Source: Billgrantia ethanolica
GTDB taxonomy: Bacteria; Pseudomonadota; Gammaproteobacteria; Pseudomonadales; Halomonadaceae
Reading direction: 5' to 3'
Length of the DNA stretch: 64,000 nt
Assembly: GCF_021404305.1 (NCBI RefSeq)
Contig: NZ_JABFTX010000002.1
Location: 558,001 to 622,000, forward strand
Shown here piece after piece: positions 47,274 to 55,657 of this stretch; positions within the stretch are counted from its first letter, which is position 1, and every line of letters starts with the position of its first letter. Under the pieces are notes generated by a model, which was given only the letters and a program-made list of their open reading frames with translations, was not told the origin of the DNA and searched no databases. The position numbers were made by a program, and so were the translations under genes.

Positions 47274-50051
47274 ATGAACGAAAGCAGCCATACCGAAACG
47301 CCGTATACCGCGCTGGGCTTCTATCACAAGATCTCCCAGCTGCGCGCCGACACTTGGAACGCGCTCAAGCGCGATCTGGGACAGTTGGTGCGGCTCAACG
47401 ACGAGAGCCGGGCACGTAACCTGATCAAGGCGATCGACGTCAAGCTGACGCGCCTCGAGATCATCGAGGACTACCACGCCTTTCCCTCCAAGGAGGACTT
47501 CCGTCACCTCTGGGCGCTGTTCGACCGTGAGGAGTACGTGCTGCTGGAGAAGGTGGTCAAGCGGCTGGTGCGGGCGCTGATCAGCGAATCCTACCGTCGC
47601 CGCCACGTCGATCTCTCCGAGACCGATGCCGACGCCGAGGATCTTGAGACCCTTGATGCCCTGGCGCAGCTGCGCCATGGGCATCCGGCCTCCAACAGCT
47701 CGGCCCAGCCCTATTTCGAGCTGCTGATCGTCGACAACCTCTCGTCCCAGGAAGAGGAAGTGGTGCGCGAGGCGTTCCACAGCCTGCGCCGGCCGGAGGA
47801 CCGCTTCGTCTACGACGTGGTCACGGTGCGAAGCTTCGAGGACGCGCTGATCGCGGTGCTGGTCAACCCCAACATCCAGGCCTGCCTGATCCGCTATGAG
47901 TTTCCCTACAAGTCCAAGTACAACCTCAGTGCCCTGCGCAACTACCTCGAAGGCCTCTCCGAGCAGGAACTGGAGCACCAGTCGGAGGCGGAACGCAGCA
48001 TCCTGCTCAGCTCGATGATCCACGAGCTGCGCCCCGAGATCGACCAGTTCCTGGTCACCAGCGGTGACGTCGAGGCCACGGCGAGCCGCGACATCCGCCA
48101 CTTCAACCGCATCTTCTATCGCGAGACTGACTACATCGAGCAGCATCACACCATCCTGCGTGCCATCGACAGCCGCTATCGCACGCCATTCTTCGACGCC
48201 CTGCGCGAATACAGCAAGAAGCCCACCGGGGTGTTCCACGCCATGCCCATTTCGCGGGGCAAGTCGGTGACCCGCTCGCACTGGGCGGGGCACATGATCG
48301 ACTTCTACGGCATCAACATTTTCCTCGCCGAGACCTCGGCCACCTCGGGCGGCCTCGATTCGCTGCTGCAGCCCTACGGTCCGATCAAGAAGGCCCAGGA
48401 GTACGCCGCCCGGGCTTTTGGTGCGCGGCAGAGCTTCTTCGTCACCAACGGCACCTCGACGGCCAACAAGATCGTGGTGCAGGCGCTGGTCAAGCCGCGC
48501 GACATCGTGCTGATCGACCGCGACTGCCACAAGTCGCACCACTACGGCATGGTGCTGGCGGGCGCCCACGTCAGCTATCTGGACTCCTATCCGCTCAACG
48601 ACTACTCGATGTACGGCGCGGTGCCGCTGCGCGAGATCAAGAAGACGCTGCTGGAGTACAAGCGCGCCGGCCAGCTCCACCGGGTCAAGATGCTGCTGCT
48701 GACCAACTGCACCTTCGACGGTGTGGTGTACAACGTGCGCCGGGTGATGGAGGAGTGCCTGGCGATCAAGCCCGACCTGGTGTTCCTGTGGGACGAGGCG
48801 TGGTTCGCCTTCGCCACCTTCAACCCCACCTACCGCCCGCGCACCGCCATGCACGCCGCGCGGACCCTGCGCGACCGCTACCGCAGCGAGGCCTACCGCG
48901 AGGAGTACGCGGCGTGGAAGGCCGAATTCGACGCCCTCGACCCCGACGACGATGCCACCTGGCTCGAGCGTCGGCTGCTGCCCGACCCGGAGGCGGTGCG
49001 TATCCGTGCCTACGCCACCCACTCCACCCACAAGACCCTGACCTCGCTGCGCCAGGGTTCGATGATCCATGTCTGGGACCAGGACTTCCGCCAGAAGGTC
49101 GAGGCGCCGTTCCACGAGGCCTACATGACGCATACCTCCACCTCGCCCAACTATCAGATTGTGGCGTCGCTGGACGTTGGGCGCATGCAGGCCGAGATGG
49201 AGGGCTTCGAGCTGGTTCATGCCCAGGTGGAGGCGGCACTGTCGCTGCGCGAGCAGCTCTACACCCATCCGCTGCTGCAGAAGTACTTCCGGGTACTCAA
49301 GAACAGCGACATGGTGCCCGCCGAGTATCGTGAGTCGGGGGTCGAGTCCTACTACGATCCGGTGACCGGCTGGAACCAGATGGAGGAGGCGTGGGCGCGG
49401 GACGAGTTCGTGGTCGATCCTACCCGGGTGACTATCGCCATCGGCAACACCGGGGTCGACGGCGACGCCTTCAAGAATGAATACCTGATGAACAAGTACG
49501 GCATTCAGATCAACAAGACTTCGCGCAACACCGTGCTGTTCATGACCAACATCGGCACGACTCGCGGCTCCATCGCCTACCTGCTCGACGTACTGATCAA
49601 GCTGGCCAAGGAGTTCGAGTACCGCTGGGAGGAGAGCAGCCGGCCCGAGCGCAAGATCATCGAACGCCGGGTGCATTCGCTGACCCGGGAGCTGCCGCCG
49701 CTGCCCGACTTCAGCCGCTTCCACGACGCTTTCCGTCAGTGCAGCGAGACTCCCGAGGGCGACATTCGACGTGCCTACTTCCTCAGCTACGACGAGGAGA
49801 ACACCGAGTACCTGCGCTTCGACAACGGCGAGCTCCAGGCCGAGATGCGCGCCGGCCGTGACGTGGTCTCGGCCAGCTTCGTGATTCCCTACCCGCCGGG
49901 CTTCCCGGTGCTAGTACCGGGGCAGGTGGTCAGCGAGGAGATCCTCCATTTTCTGCAGGCACTCGACGTCAAGGAGATTCACGGCTACCGGCCGGAGCTG
50001 GGCCTGATCGTGTTCACCGAAGAGGCGCTGGCTGCACCGCCGGAGACCTGA
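47274..50051 (+). CDS. Large Orn/Lys/Arg decarboxylase-family PLP enzyme
   Basis: A 925-residue fold-type I decarboxylase, longer than the 710-750 residues usual for LdcI or AdiA. It has an N-terminal helical extension of about 130 residues, a receiver-like wing domain (about 140-240, starting FELLIVDN), and a catalytic part with VTNGTSTANKIVVQAL, DRDCHKSHHYG, FLWDEAW and the PLP lysine K587 in STHKTLTSLRQGSMIHV. The substrate-side sequence ETSATSGGLDSLL departs from the SVSELGSLLDH of lysine decarboxylase, so another diamino or guanidino acid is likely. With doe genes around it, L-2,4-diaminobutyrate (giving 1,3-diaminopropane) is a reasonable guess only. The start at 47274 is preferred over 47262 on ribosome-site spacing. 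Confidence 0.85.
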   Translation: MNESSHTETPYTALGFYHKISQLRADTWNALKRDLGQLVRLNDESRARNLIKAIDVKLTRLEIIEDYHAFPSKEDFRHLWALFDREEYVLLEKVVKRLVRALISESYRRRHVDLSETDADAEDLETLDALAQLRHGHPASNSSAQPYFELLIVDNLSSQEEEVVREAFHSLRRPEDRFVYDVVTVRSFEDALIAVLVNPNIQACLIRYEFPYKSKYNLSALRNYLEGLSEQELEHQSEAERSILLSSMIHELRPEIDQFLVTSGDVEATASRDIRHFNRIFYRETDYIEQHHTILRAIDSRYRTPFFDALREYSKKPTGVFHAMPISRGKSVTRSHWAGHMIDFYGINIFLAETSATSGGLDSLLQPYGPIKKAQEYAARAFGARQSFFVTNGTSTANKIVVQALVKPRDIVLIDRDCHKSHHYGMVLAGAHVSYLDSYPLNDYSMYGAVPLREIKKTLLEYKRAGQLHRVKMLLLTNCTFDGVVYNVRRVMEECLAIKPDLVFLWDEAWFAFATFNPTYRPRTAMHAARTLRDRYRSEAYREEYAAWKAEFDALDPDDDATWLERRLLPDPEAVRIRAYATHSTHKTLTSLRQGSMIHVWDQDFRQKVEAPFHEAYMTHTSTSPNYQIVASLDVGRMQAEMEGFELVHAQVEAALSLREQLYTHPLLQKYFRVLKNSDMVPAEYRESGVESYYDPVTGWNQMEEAWARDEFVVDPTRVTIAIGNTGVDGDAFKNEYLMNKYGIQINKTSRNTVLFMTNIGTTRGSIAYLLDVLIKLAKEFEYRWEESSRPERKIIERRVHSLTRELPPLPDFSRFHDAFRQCSETPEGDIRRAYFLSYDEENTEYLRFDNGELQAEMRAGRDVVSASFVIPYPPGFPVLVPGQVVSEEILHFLQALDVKEIHGYRPELGLIVFTEEALAAPPET

Positions 50052-50062
50052 GCGGCGCGCGC

Positions 50063-50113
50063 AGAAAAAAACGCAACTTAGCCCTGGAGGACAAAAAAAA
50101 ACGCACTTGCCCT
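50063..50113. repeat. Two imperfect direct repeats beginning with A-tracts
   Basis: AAAAAAACGCAACTTAGCCCTG (50063-50084) and AAAAAAAACGCACTTGCCCTG (from 50092) are near copies about 30 bases apart, each led by 7-9 adenines. They stand out in this GC-rich locus and lie in the leader of doeC. Confidence 0.65.
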
Positions 50114-50240
50114 GCTGGTTAACGAAAAGTCCCGCCCCAGGTTTGCCCTTACCCTGTACCCATCGAGCAGCCGCCGGCTGCTCTGTCGTTTTTGCCACAG
50201 CCGGCCCGTGAGCGAAGGGCCGGTGTCAGGGGAGGTGACC

Positions 50241-51740
50241 ATGAACATGAAGCTGACCAATACACTGTCCACCATGCTGGATGATCCGCGTCTGTTTCGT
50301 CAGCACGCCTATGTGAACGGCAAGTGGACCCACGGCGATGGCGGCCGTGAGGAGACGGTGTTCGACCCCGCTACCGGCGAGGTCATCGGCTACATCCCCT
50401 GGCTCGAGGCGCATCAGATCCGTGAAGCGGTGGACGCCGCCGATGCCGCCTTCGTGCACTGGCGTGCGCTGCGTGCCGACGAGCGCGCCGAGCGGCTCAT
50501 GGCCTGGCACGACCTGCTGCAGGCCCACCGCGAGGACCTCGCCATCATCATGACCCTGGAGCAGGGCAAGCCGCTGCCCGATGCCCGCGGCGAGGTGGAG
50601 TACGGCGCCAGCTTCGTGCGTTGGTTCGCCGAAGAGGGTAAGCGCACCTTCGGCGAGACCATTCCCAGCCATATCCCCAACGCCGCCCTGGGCACGCTCA
50701 AGGAGCCGGTGGGCATCGCCACGCTGATCACGCCGTGGAACTTCCCGCTGGCGATGATCACCCGCAAGGCCGCCGCCGCCCTGGCCGCCGGCTGCACGGT
50801 GGTGGTCAAGCCGGCCGGCGAGACGCCGTTCTCGGCGCTGGCGCTGGCCGAGCTGGCCGAGCGCGCCGGCATTCCGGCGGGCGTGTTCAACGTGGTATTG
50901 GGCGAGCCCGCCGAGGTATCGAAAATTCTGTGTGCCGAAGAGCGGGTCAAGGCGCTATCCTTCACCGGTTCTACTCGGGTCGGTCGGCTGCTGCTCGAAC
51001 AGAGCGCCCAGACGGTGAAGCGCGTGTCGCTGGAGCTCGGCGGCAACGCCCCGTTCATCGTCGGCCCCGACATGGACCCCAAGGAGGCGGCCTTCGCCGC
51101 GGTGGCGGCCAAGTTCCAGACCGCCGGTCAGGACTGCCTGGCGGCCAACCGCATCCTGGTGCACGAGTCGATCCACGACGAGTTCGTCGAACACTTCGCC
51201 GAGCGCATGGCGGCATTGACCGTGGGCAACGGCATGGAGAGCGAGGTCGACCTGGGGCCGCTGATCCATCGTCAGGCGGTGGACAAGGCGGCGGCCATCG
51301 TCGACGACGCCATCTCCCGCGGCGCAACCCTGGTGGCCGGCGATCAGACCCGGGCGCCGGGAGAGAACTTCTTCATGCCTGTGCTGCTCACCGGCGTGAC
51401 GCCGCAGATGAAGGTATGGCGCGAGGAGAACTTCGCCCCGGTGGCCGGTGTGACCGCCTACCGCGACGACGATGAAGTGATCGAGATGGCCAACGACACC
51501 GAGTACGGCCTGGCGGCCTATGTCTACACCCACGACATCCGCCGCATCTGGAAGCTGCTGCGGGCGCTGGAGTACGGCATGGTCAGCGTCAACTCGGTGA
51601 AGATGACCGGCCCGCCCGTGCCCTTCGGCGGCGTCAAGCAGTCGGGGCTGGGCCGCGAGGGCGGCATTACCGGGATCGATGAGTATCTCGAAACCAAGTA
51701 TTACTGCCTGGGGGCTTTGGGGTCTGTTTCTGGGAGCTGA
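50241..51740 (+). CDS. doeC: Aspartate-semialdehyde dehydrogenase DoeC
   Basis: Last step of ectoine degradation: NAD(P)-dependent oxidation of L-aspartate beta-semialdehyde to aspartate. The 499-residue protein is a succinate-semialdehyde-type aldehyde dehydrogenase with PWNFPLAMITRK, E265 in LELGGNAP and nucleophile C299 in FQTAGQDCLAANR, and the C-terminal PFGGVKQSGLGREGG. A near-perfect GGAGGTGACC precedes the ATG at 50241. The last residues (LGALGSVSGS) extend a little past the usual SSDH end and run up to a structured repeat element, which may have changed the terminus. Separated from doeX by the four-gene block, unlike the compact doe cluster of H. elongata. Confidence 0.93.
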   Translation: MNMKLTNTLSTMLDDPRLFRQHAYVNGKWTHGDGGREETVFDPATGEVIGYIPWLEAHQIREAVDAADAAFVHWRALRADERAERLMAWHDLLQAHREDLAIIMTLEQGKPLPDARGEVEYGASFVRWFAEEGKRTFGETIPSHIPNAALGTLKEPVGIATLITPWNFPLAMITRKAAAALAAGCTVVVKPAGETPFSALALAELAERAGIPAGVFNVVLGEPAEVSKILCAEERVKALSFTGSTRVGRLLLEQSAQTVKRVSLELGGNAPFIVGPDMDPKEAAFAAVAAKFQTAGQDCLAANRILVHESIHDEFVEHFAERMAALTVGNGMESEVDLGPLIHRQAVDKAAAIVDDAISRGATLVAGDQTRAPGENFFMPVLLTGVTPQMKVWREENFAPVAGVTAYRDDDEVIEMANDTEYGLAAYVYTHDIRRIWKLLRALEYGMVSVNSVKMTGPPVPFGGVKQSGLGREGGITGIDEYLETKYYCLGALGSVSGS

Positions 51741-51744
51741 AGCG

Positions 51745-51960
51745 AGAGGAAGCGCCAGCGCATCCCATCTCGCGATGCCCAAGGGCGAAACCCTGACGCT
51801 GCGTTTGCGGCTTGCGCGTCGGACCGGATCAAGGTCCCTCTTGCCGGTCCTCGATCGACATCCCTGTCGATCGCCGCGCGCCGCTGCACTTGCGCCAGCG
51901 CCCTTGGGTAGATATCGCTCGCTGGCTTGCCCTGGCGCTGGGCCAGCGACGTCATAACGA
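51745..51960. repeat. Structured intergenic element between doeC and doeD
   Basis: About 215 bases with nested inverted repeats: CCCAAGGGCG (51778-51787) with CGCCCTTGGG (51899-51908), GGACCGG (51821-51827) with CCGGTCC (51844-51850), and a 9-bp stem CGATCGACA / TGTCGATCG with TCCC loop (51852-51873). GCGCCAGCGC occurs near both ends. It has no plausible gene and looks like a mobile or REP-type element. Confidence 0.55.
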
Positions 51961-51971
51961 ATTGAACACCT

Positions 51972-51987
51972 CCCCGCTGCGGCGGGG
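51972..51987 (+). terminator. Small hairpin in front of doeD
   Basis: CCCCGC-TGCG-GCGGGG followed by CCTTTGAT, ending 23 bases before the doeD start codon. It could attenuate read-through from doeC. Confidence 0.35.
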
Positions 51988-52010
51988 CCTTTGATATTAG
52001 AGAGAGCATA

Positions 52011-53435
52011 ATGAACCAGCAGCACCGCGATCTGATCGAGCGCGACCGCAAGGTCACCTTCCACGCTTCCACCCACCTGCGCGATTTCGCCCACGGCGAC
52101 GCGCCGGGCCGGGTGATCACCGGCGGCAAGGGCATCCACATCGTCGACAAGGACGGCCGCGAGTTCATCGACGGCTTCGCCGGGCTGTACTGCGTCAACA
52201 TCGGCTACGGCCGCACCGAGGTGGCCGAGGCGATCTATCAGCAGGCGCTGGAGCTCTCCTACTACCATACCTATGTGGGCCACTCCAACGAGCCGCAGAT
52301 CGCACTCTCCGAGAAGATCATCGCGCTCGCCGGCCCCGGCATGTCCAAGGTCTACTACGGCCTGGGCGGCTCCGACGCCAACGAGACCCAGCTCAAGATC
52401 GTGCGCTACTACAACAATGTGCTCGGTCGCCCGCAGAAGAAGAAGGTCATCTCGCGTCAGCGCGGCTACCACGGCTCCGGCCTGGCCACCGGCTCGCTGA
52501 CCGGTCTCAAGGCGTTCCACGACCAGTTCGACCTGCCGCTGGCCGGCATCCTGCACACCGAGGCGCCGTACTACTACCACCGCGCCGCCGAGCAGGAAGG
52601 CATGAGTGAGCGCGAGTTCTCCCAGTACTGCGCGCAGAAGCTGGAAGAGATGATCCTGGCCGAAGGCCCCGACACCGTGGCCGCCTTCATCGGCGAGCCG
52701 GTGCTCGGCACCGGCGGCATCGTGCCACCGCCGGAAGGCTACTGGGAGGCGATCCAGGCCGTGCTGGCCAAGTACGACGTGCTGCTGATCGCCGACGAAG
52801 TGGTGTGCGGTTTCGGTCGCATCGGCGCCGACTTCGGCAGCCACTACTATGGTATCAAGCCCGACCTGATCACCGTCGCCAAGGGCCTGACCAGCGCTTA
52901 CCAGCCGCTCTCGGGGGTGATCGTCGGCGACCGCGTATGGAGCGTGCTGGAGCAGGGCACCGGTCAGTACGGCCCCATCGGCCACGGCTGGACCTACTCT
53001 GGCCACGCCCTGGGCTGCGCCGCGGCGCTGGCCAACCTGGCGATCATCGAGCGCGAGGGGCTGACGCAGAACGCCGCCGAAACCGGCGCCTACCTGCAGC
53101 AGCAGATGCAGGCCGCCTTCGGCGAGCATCCCATCGTCGGCAACGTGCGCGGCGTGGGCATGCTGGCGGCGCTGGAGTTCTCGGTCGACCCTGCCCGGCG
53201 GGCGCACTTCGATGCCGCACACAAGGTCGGTGCGCGCATCGCCGCGGCGGCGCTGGACGAGAACCTGATCGCCCGCGCCATGCCCCAGGGCGACATCCTC
53301 GGCTTCGCGCCGCCGCTGGTGGCGACCCGCGCCGAGGTCGACGAGATCGTCGCCCGCGCCGAGCGTGCGGTGAACAAGGTCACCGACCAACTAGTGCGCG
53401 AAGGGGTGGTCAAGGCCGCCATGTCAGTGAGCTGA
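52011..53435 (+). CDS. doeD: L-2,4-diaminobutyrate transaminase DoeD
   Basis: Third step of ectoine degradation: transfers the side-chain amino group of diaminobutyrate to an oxo acid, giving aspartate semialdehyde. Class III aminotransferase of 474 residues with the PLP lysine K291 (TVAKGLTSAY), the aspartate D262 in LLIADEVVCGFGR that pairs with the PLP ring, and GLGGSDANETQLK. AGAGAG precedes the ATG. It lies after doeC, reversed relative to the order of the chemical steps, and is followed by a strong hairpin. Confidence 0.95.
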   Translation: MNQQHRDLIERDRKVTFHASTHLRDFAHGDAPGRVITGGKGIHIVDKDGREFIDGFAGLYCVNIGYGRTEVAEAIYQQALELSYYHTYVGHSNEPQIALSEKIIALAGPGMSKVYYGLGGSDANETQLKIVRYYNNVLGRPQKKKVISRQRGYHGSGLATGSLTGLKAFHDQFDLPLAGILHTEAPYYYHRAAEQEGMSEREFSQYCAQKLEEMILAEGPDTVAAFIGEPVLGTGGIVPPPEGYWEAIQAVLAKYDVLLIADEVVCGFGRIGADFGSHYYGIKPDLITVAKGLTSAYQPLSGVIVGDRVWSVLEQGTGQYGPIGHGWTYSGHALGCAAALANLAIIEREGLTQNAAETGAYLQQQMQAAFGEHPIVGNVRGVGMLAALEFSVDPARRAHFDAAHKVGARIAAAALDENLIARAMPQGDILGFAPPLVATRAEVDEIVARAERAVNKVTDQLVREGVVKAAMSVS

Positions 53436-53483
53436 GCCGTATTGCCGAGTCGAATCGGCAAGCGCCCAGTATGTCTGGCCACG

Positions 53484-53510
53484 AGCGCCGCGGGTAATGC
53501 CCGCGGCGCT
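53484..53510 (+). terminator. Hairpin terminator after doeD
   Basis: Perfect 11-bp stem AGCGCCGCGGG / CCCGCGGCGCT with a TAATG loop, then TCGTTT. It lies 48 bases past doeD and separates it from eutB. Confidence 0.7.
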
Positions 53511-53590
53511 TCGTTTGGCTGGGCCCGTTCTTCTCTTCTAGGCTGAAAGCGCCAAGCCTCTCGCCACGAGCCAAGCAACCGGATCTGCCA

Positions 53591-54589
53591 ATGTCGACCT
53601 CTGCTCACGGGGTTACCCTCGCTTCCGTCTACCAGGCGCGACGCCGCATTGCCGGTCAGGCGCTGCGCACGCCGCTGGTCCGCTCCCACGCACTTTCCGA
53701 GCGTTTCGACGCCGATATCCTGCTCAAGCTGGAAACCCTTCAGCCCAGCGGGGCGTTCAAGCTGCGCGGTGCCGCCAACATGATCGCCGCGCTGATCGAG
53801 CGTCACGGTTGCGATGCCCTGGAGGCCGGGGTGGTCACGGCCTCGACCGGTAACCACGGCCGCGCGGTGGCGTACGCGGCGGCGCGGCTCGGCGTGCCGG
53901 TGACGATCTGCCTGTCGCGCCTGGTACCGGCCAACAAGGTGGCCGCCATCGAGGCGCTGGGTGCCGAGGTCAGGCGCGTGGGCGAGAGTCAGGACGAGGC
54001 CTTCGGCGAGGTCGAGCGGCTGATCCGCGAACGCGGCATGACGCTGATTCCGCCCTTCGACGACGCGCTGATCGCAGCCGGCCAGGGCACCATCGGCCTG
54101 GAGCTGATGGAGGATGCGCCGGATCTCGACCGGGTGATCGTCGGTCTCTCCGGCGGTGGGCTGCTGGGGGGCATCGGCGCGGCGGTGAAGGCCATCCGCC
54201 CCGAGACCCGCATCACCGGCGTCAGCCTCTCCTGCGGCGCGGCCATGTGGCAGAGCCTGCAGGCGGGGCGTCCCGTGGCGGTCGAAGAGGTGGGGAGTCT
54301 GGCCGACTCGCTGGGCGGCGGTATCGGCCTCGACAATCGCTGCACGTTCAGCCTGGTGCGCGAGGTGATGGACGAGCACTATCAGGTCTCGGAAGTCGCC
54401 ATCGCCCAGGCCATGGTCGACATCCTCGAGCACGAGAAGCTGCTGGTGGAAGGGGCCGCTGCGGTGGGGCTGGCGGCGCTTGCGGAGCATGGGCTCGAGG
54501 TGCGCGGCCAGCGGGTGGCGCTGATTATTTCCGGCAACGGCTTGGCGCTGGAGACGCTGGACAAAGCGCGCCAGCTTGCCAATCGCTGA
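53591..54589 (+). CDS. eutB: Hydroxyectoine utilization dehydratase EutB
   Basis: PLP enzyme of the threonine dehydratase family (332 aa) linked in other bacteria to conversion of hydroxyectoine-derived hydroxy-diaminobutyrate compounds. Features: PLP lysine K57 in QPSGAFKLRGA, NHGRAVAYAA for substrate recognition, and the phosphate-cradling SGGGLLGG. The ATG has only a weak ribosome site. eutC follows after 28 bases. Distinguishing EutB from an ordinary threonine dehydratase rests on this neighbour and on the doe context; the short length excludes the ACT-domain biosynthetic type. Confidence 0.88.
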   Translation: MSTSAHGVTLASVYQARRRIAGQALRTPLVRSHALSERFDADILLKLETLQPSGAFKLRGAANMIAALIERHGCDALEAGVVTASTGNHGRAVAYAAARLGVPVTICLSRLVPANKVAAIEALGAEVRRVGESQDEAFGEVERLIRERGMTLIPPFDDALIAAGQGTIGLELMEDAPDLDRVIVGLSGGGLLGGIGAAVKAIRPETRITGVSLSCGAAMWQSLQAGRPVAVEEVGSLADSLGGGIGLDNRCTFSLVREVMDEHYQVSEVAIAQAMVDILEHEKLLVEGAAAVGLAALAEHGLEVRGQRVALIISGNGLALETLDKARQLANR

Positions 54590-54617
54590 GGCCTTTGCAC
54601 ATGTTCAAGGAGGAAAC

Positions 54618-55568
54618 ATGAAGCTCTATCGACGTGATGAAATCGAAGCGGTAGTAGGCATCGACGACGCGGCGCTGCGTCAGGTGGAGGCAGGCTTCGC
54701 CGCCCTGGGGCGCGGCGAGGTGGTGCAGCCGCCGATTCTGTCGATGGCCATGGAGGAGTTCAACAGCGAAGTCGACGTCAAGACCGCCCACATCAAGGGC
54801 TGGCAGCGCTACGCCATCAAGGTCAGCAGCGGCGCCTTCGACAATCCCAAGCGCGGCCTGCCGAGCCTGAGCGGCCTGATGATGCTGTTCTCCGCCGAGA
54901 CCGGCCAGGTCGAGGCGGTGCTGTTCGACGAGGGCTATCTGACCATGGTGCGTACCGCCCTGGCCGGGGCCATTGCCGCCAAGCATCTGTCCCGTGAGGA
55001 CAGCCGCCGGGTCGGGGTGATCGGCACCGGCGAGCAGGCAAGGCGGCAGGTGGAAGCCCTGCGCCTGGTGCGCAACGTCGATACCCTGGACGTCTGGGCG
55101 CGCCGCCGCGAAGCGGCCGAGGCCTACGCCGAGGAGATGCGCAGCCAGGGCCTCACCGTCACCGTGCGCGACAGCGTGCACACCGCCTGCCAGCAGGCCG
55201 ACATCATCGTCACCGCCACGCCGTCGCGGGAGCCGCTGCTGAACGCCAGCGACCTGCCCGAGGGCGTGCACGTCACCGCCATGGGCTCGGACAGCCCCGA
55301 CAAGCGCGAGCTGGACGAATCGGTACTGACCCGGGCCGACGCCTTCGTCTGCGACAGCCGGGCGCAGAGCGAGCACAATGGCGAGCTCAAGGTGTTCTCC
55401 GGGACAGGCCGTGAGACGCCGTTTGCCGTGCACGAGCTGGGCCGGGTGATCGCGCGGGGTGAGCGGCTGCGGAACTCCGAGGCGGCGATCACAGTATGCG
55501 ATCTTACCGGTACCGGCGTGCAGGACACCGCCATCGCCAACTTCGCCCTGTCTCGGTTGGCGGGGTAA
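54618..55568 (+). CDS. eutC: Ectoine utilization protein EutC (ornithine cyclodeaminase family)
   Basis: NAD-dependent enzyme of the ornithine cyclodeaminase/alanine dehydrogenase family (316 aa), thought to act after EutB in the hydroxyectoine branch. The sequence shows the family's KVSSGAFDNPKRGLPSLSG-like opening (here KVSSGAFDNP), the dinucleotide fold VGVIGTGEQARRQVEAL, and AMGSDSPDKREL. AAGGAGG lies just before the ATG at 54618; an upstream in-frame ATG at 54576 would overlap eutB and has no ribosome site. Confidence 0.92.
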   Translation: MKLYRRDEIEAVVGIDDAALRQVEAGFAALGRGEVVQPPILSMAMEEFNSEVDVKTAHIKGWQRYAIKVSSGAFDNPKRGLPSLSGLMMLFSAETGQVEAVLFDEGYLTMVRTALAGAIAAKHLSREDSRRVGVIGTGEQARRQVEALRLVRNVDTLDVWARRREAAEAYAEEMRSQGLTVTVRDSVHTACQQADIIVTATPSREPLLNASDLPEGVHVTAMGSDSPDKRELDESVLTRADAFVCDSRAQSEHNGELKVFSGTGRETPFAVHELGRVIARGERLRNSEAAITVCDLTGTGVQDTAIANFALSRLAG

Positions 55569-55657
55569 GCGGCAGGGTATCTCCGCTGGTACGCCTTGAG
55601 CCGGGGCGAGGCAGCCCCCATGCTGTGGTTGATCGAGCGAAACGAGGAGCAGCGCAG

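Noticed and set aside
46980..49724. A 914-codon open frame on the minus strand across the C45 and decarboxylase genes
   Set aside because: Antisense shadow with His/Gly/Val-rich low-complexity translation; the plus-strand genes have clear active-site motifs.
50955..53390. An 811-codon open frame on the minus strand across doeC and doeD
   Set aside because: Antisense to two well-supported enzymes and spanning their intergenic repeat element; no motif of its own.
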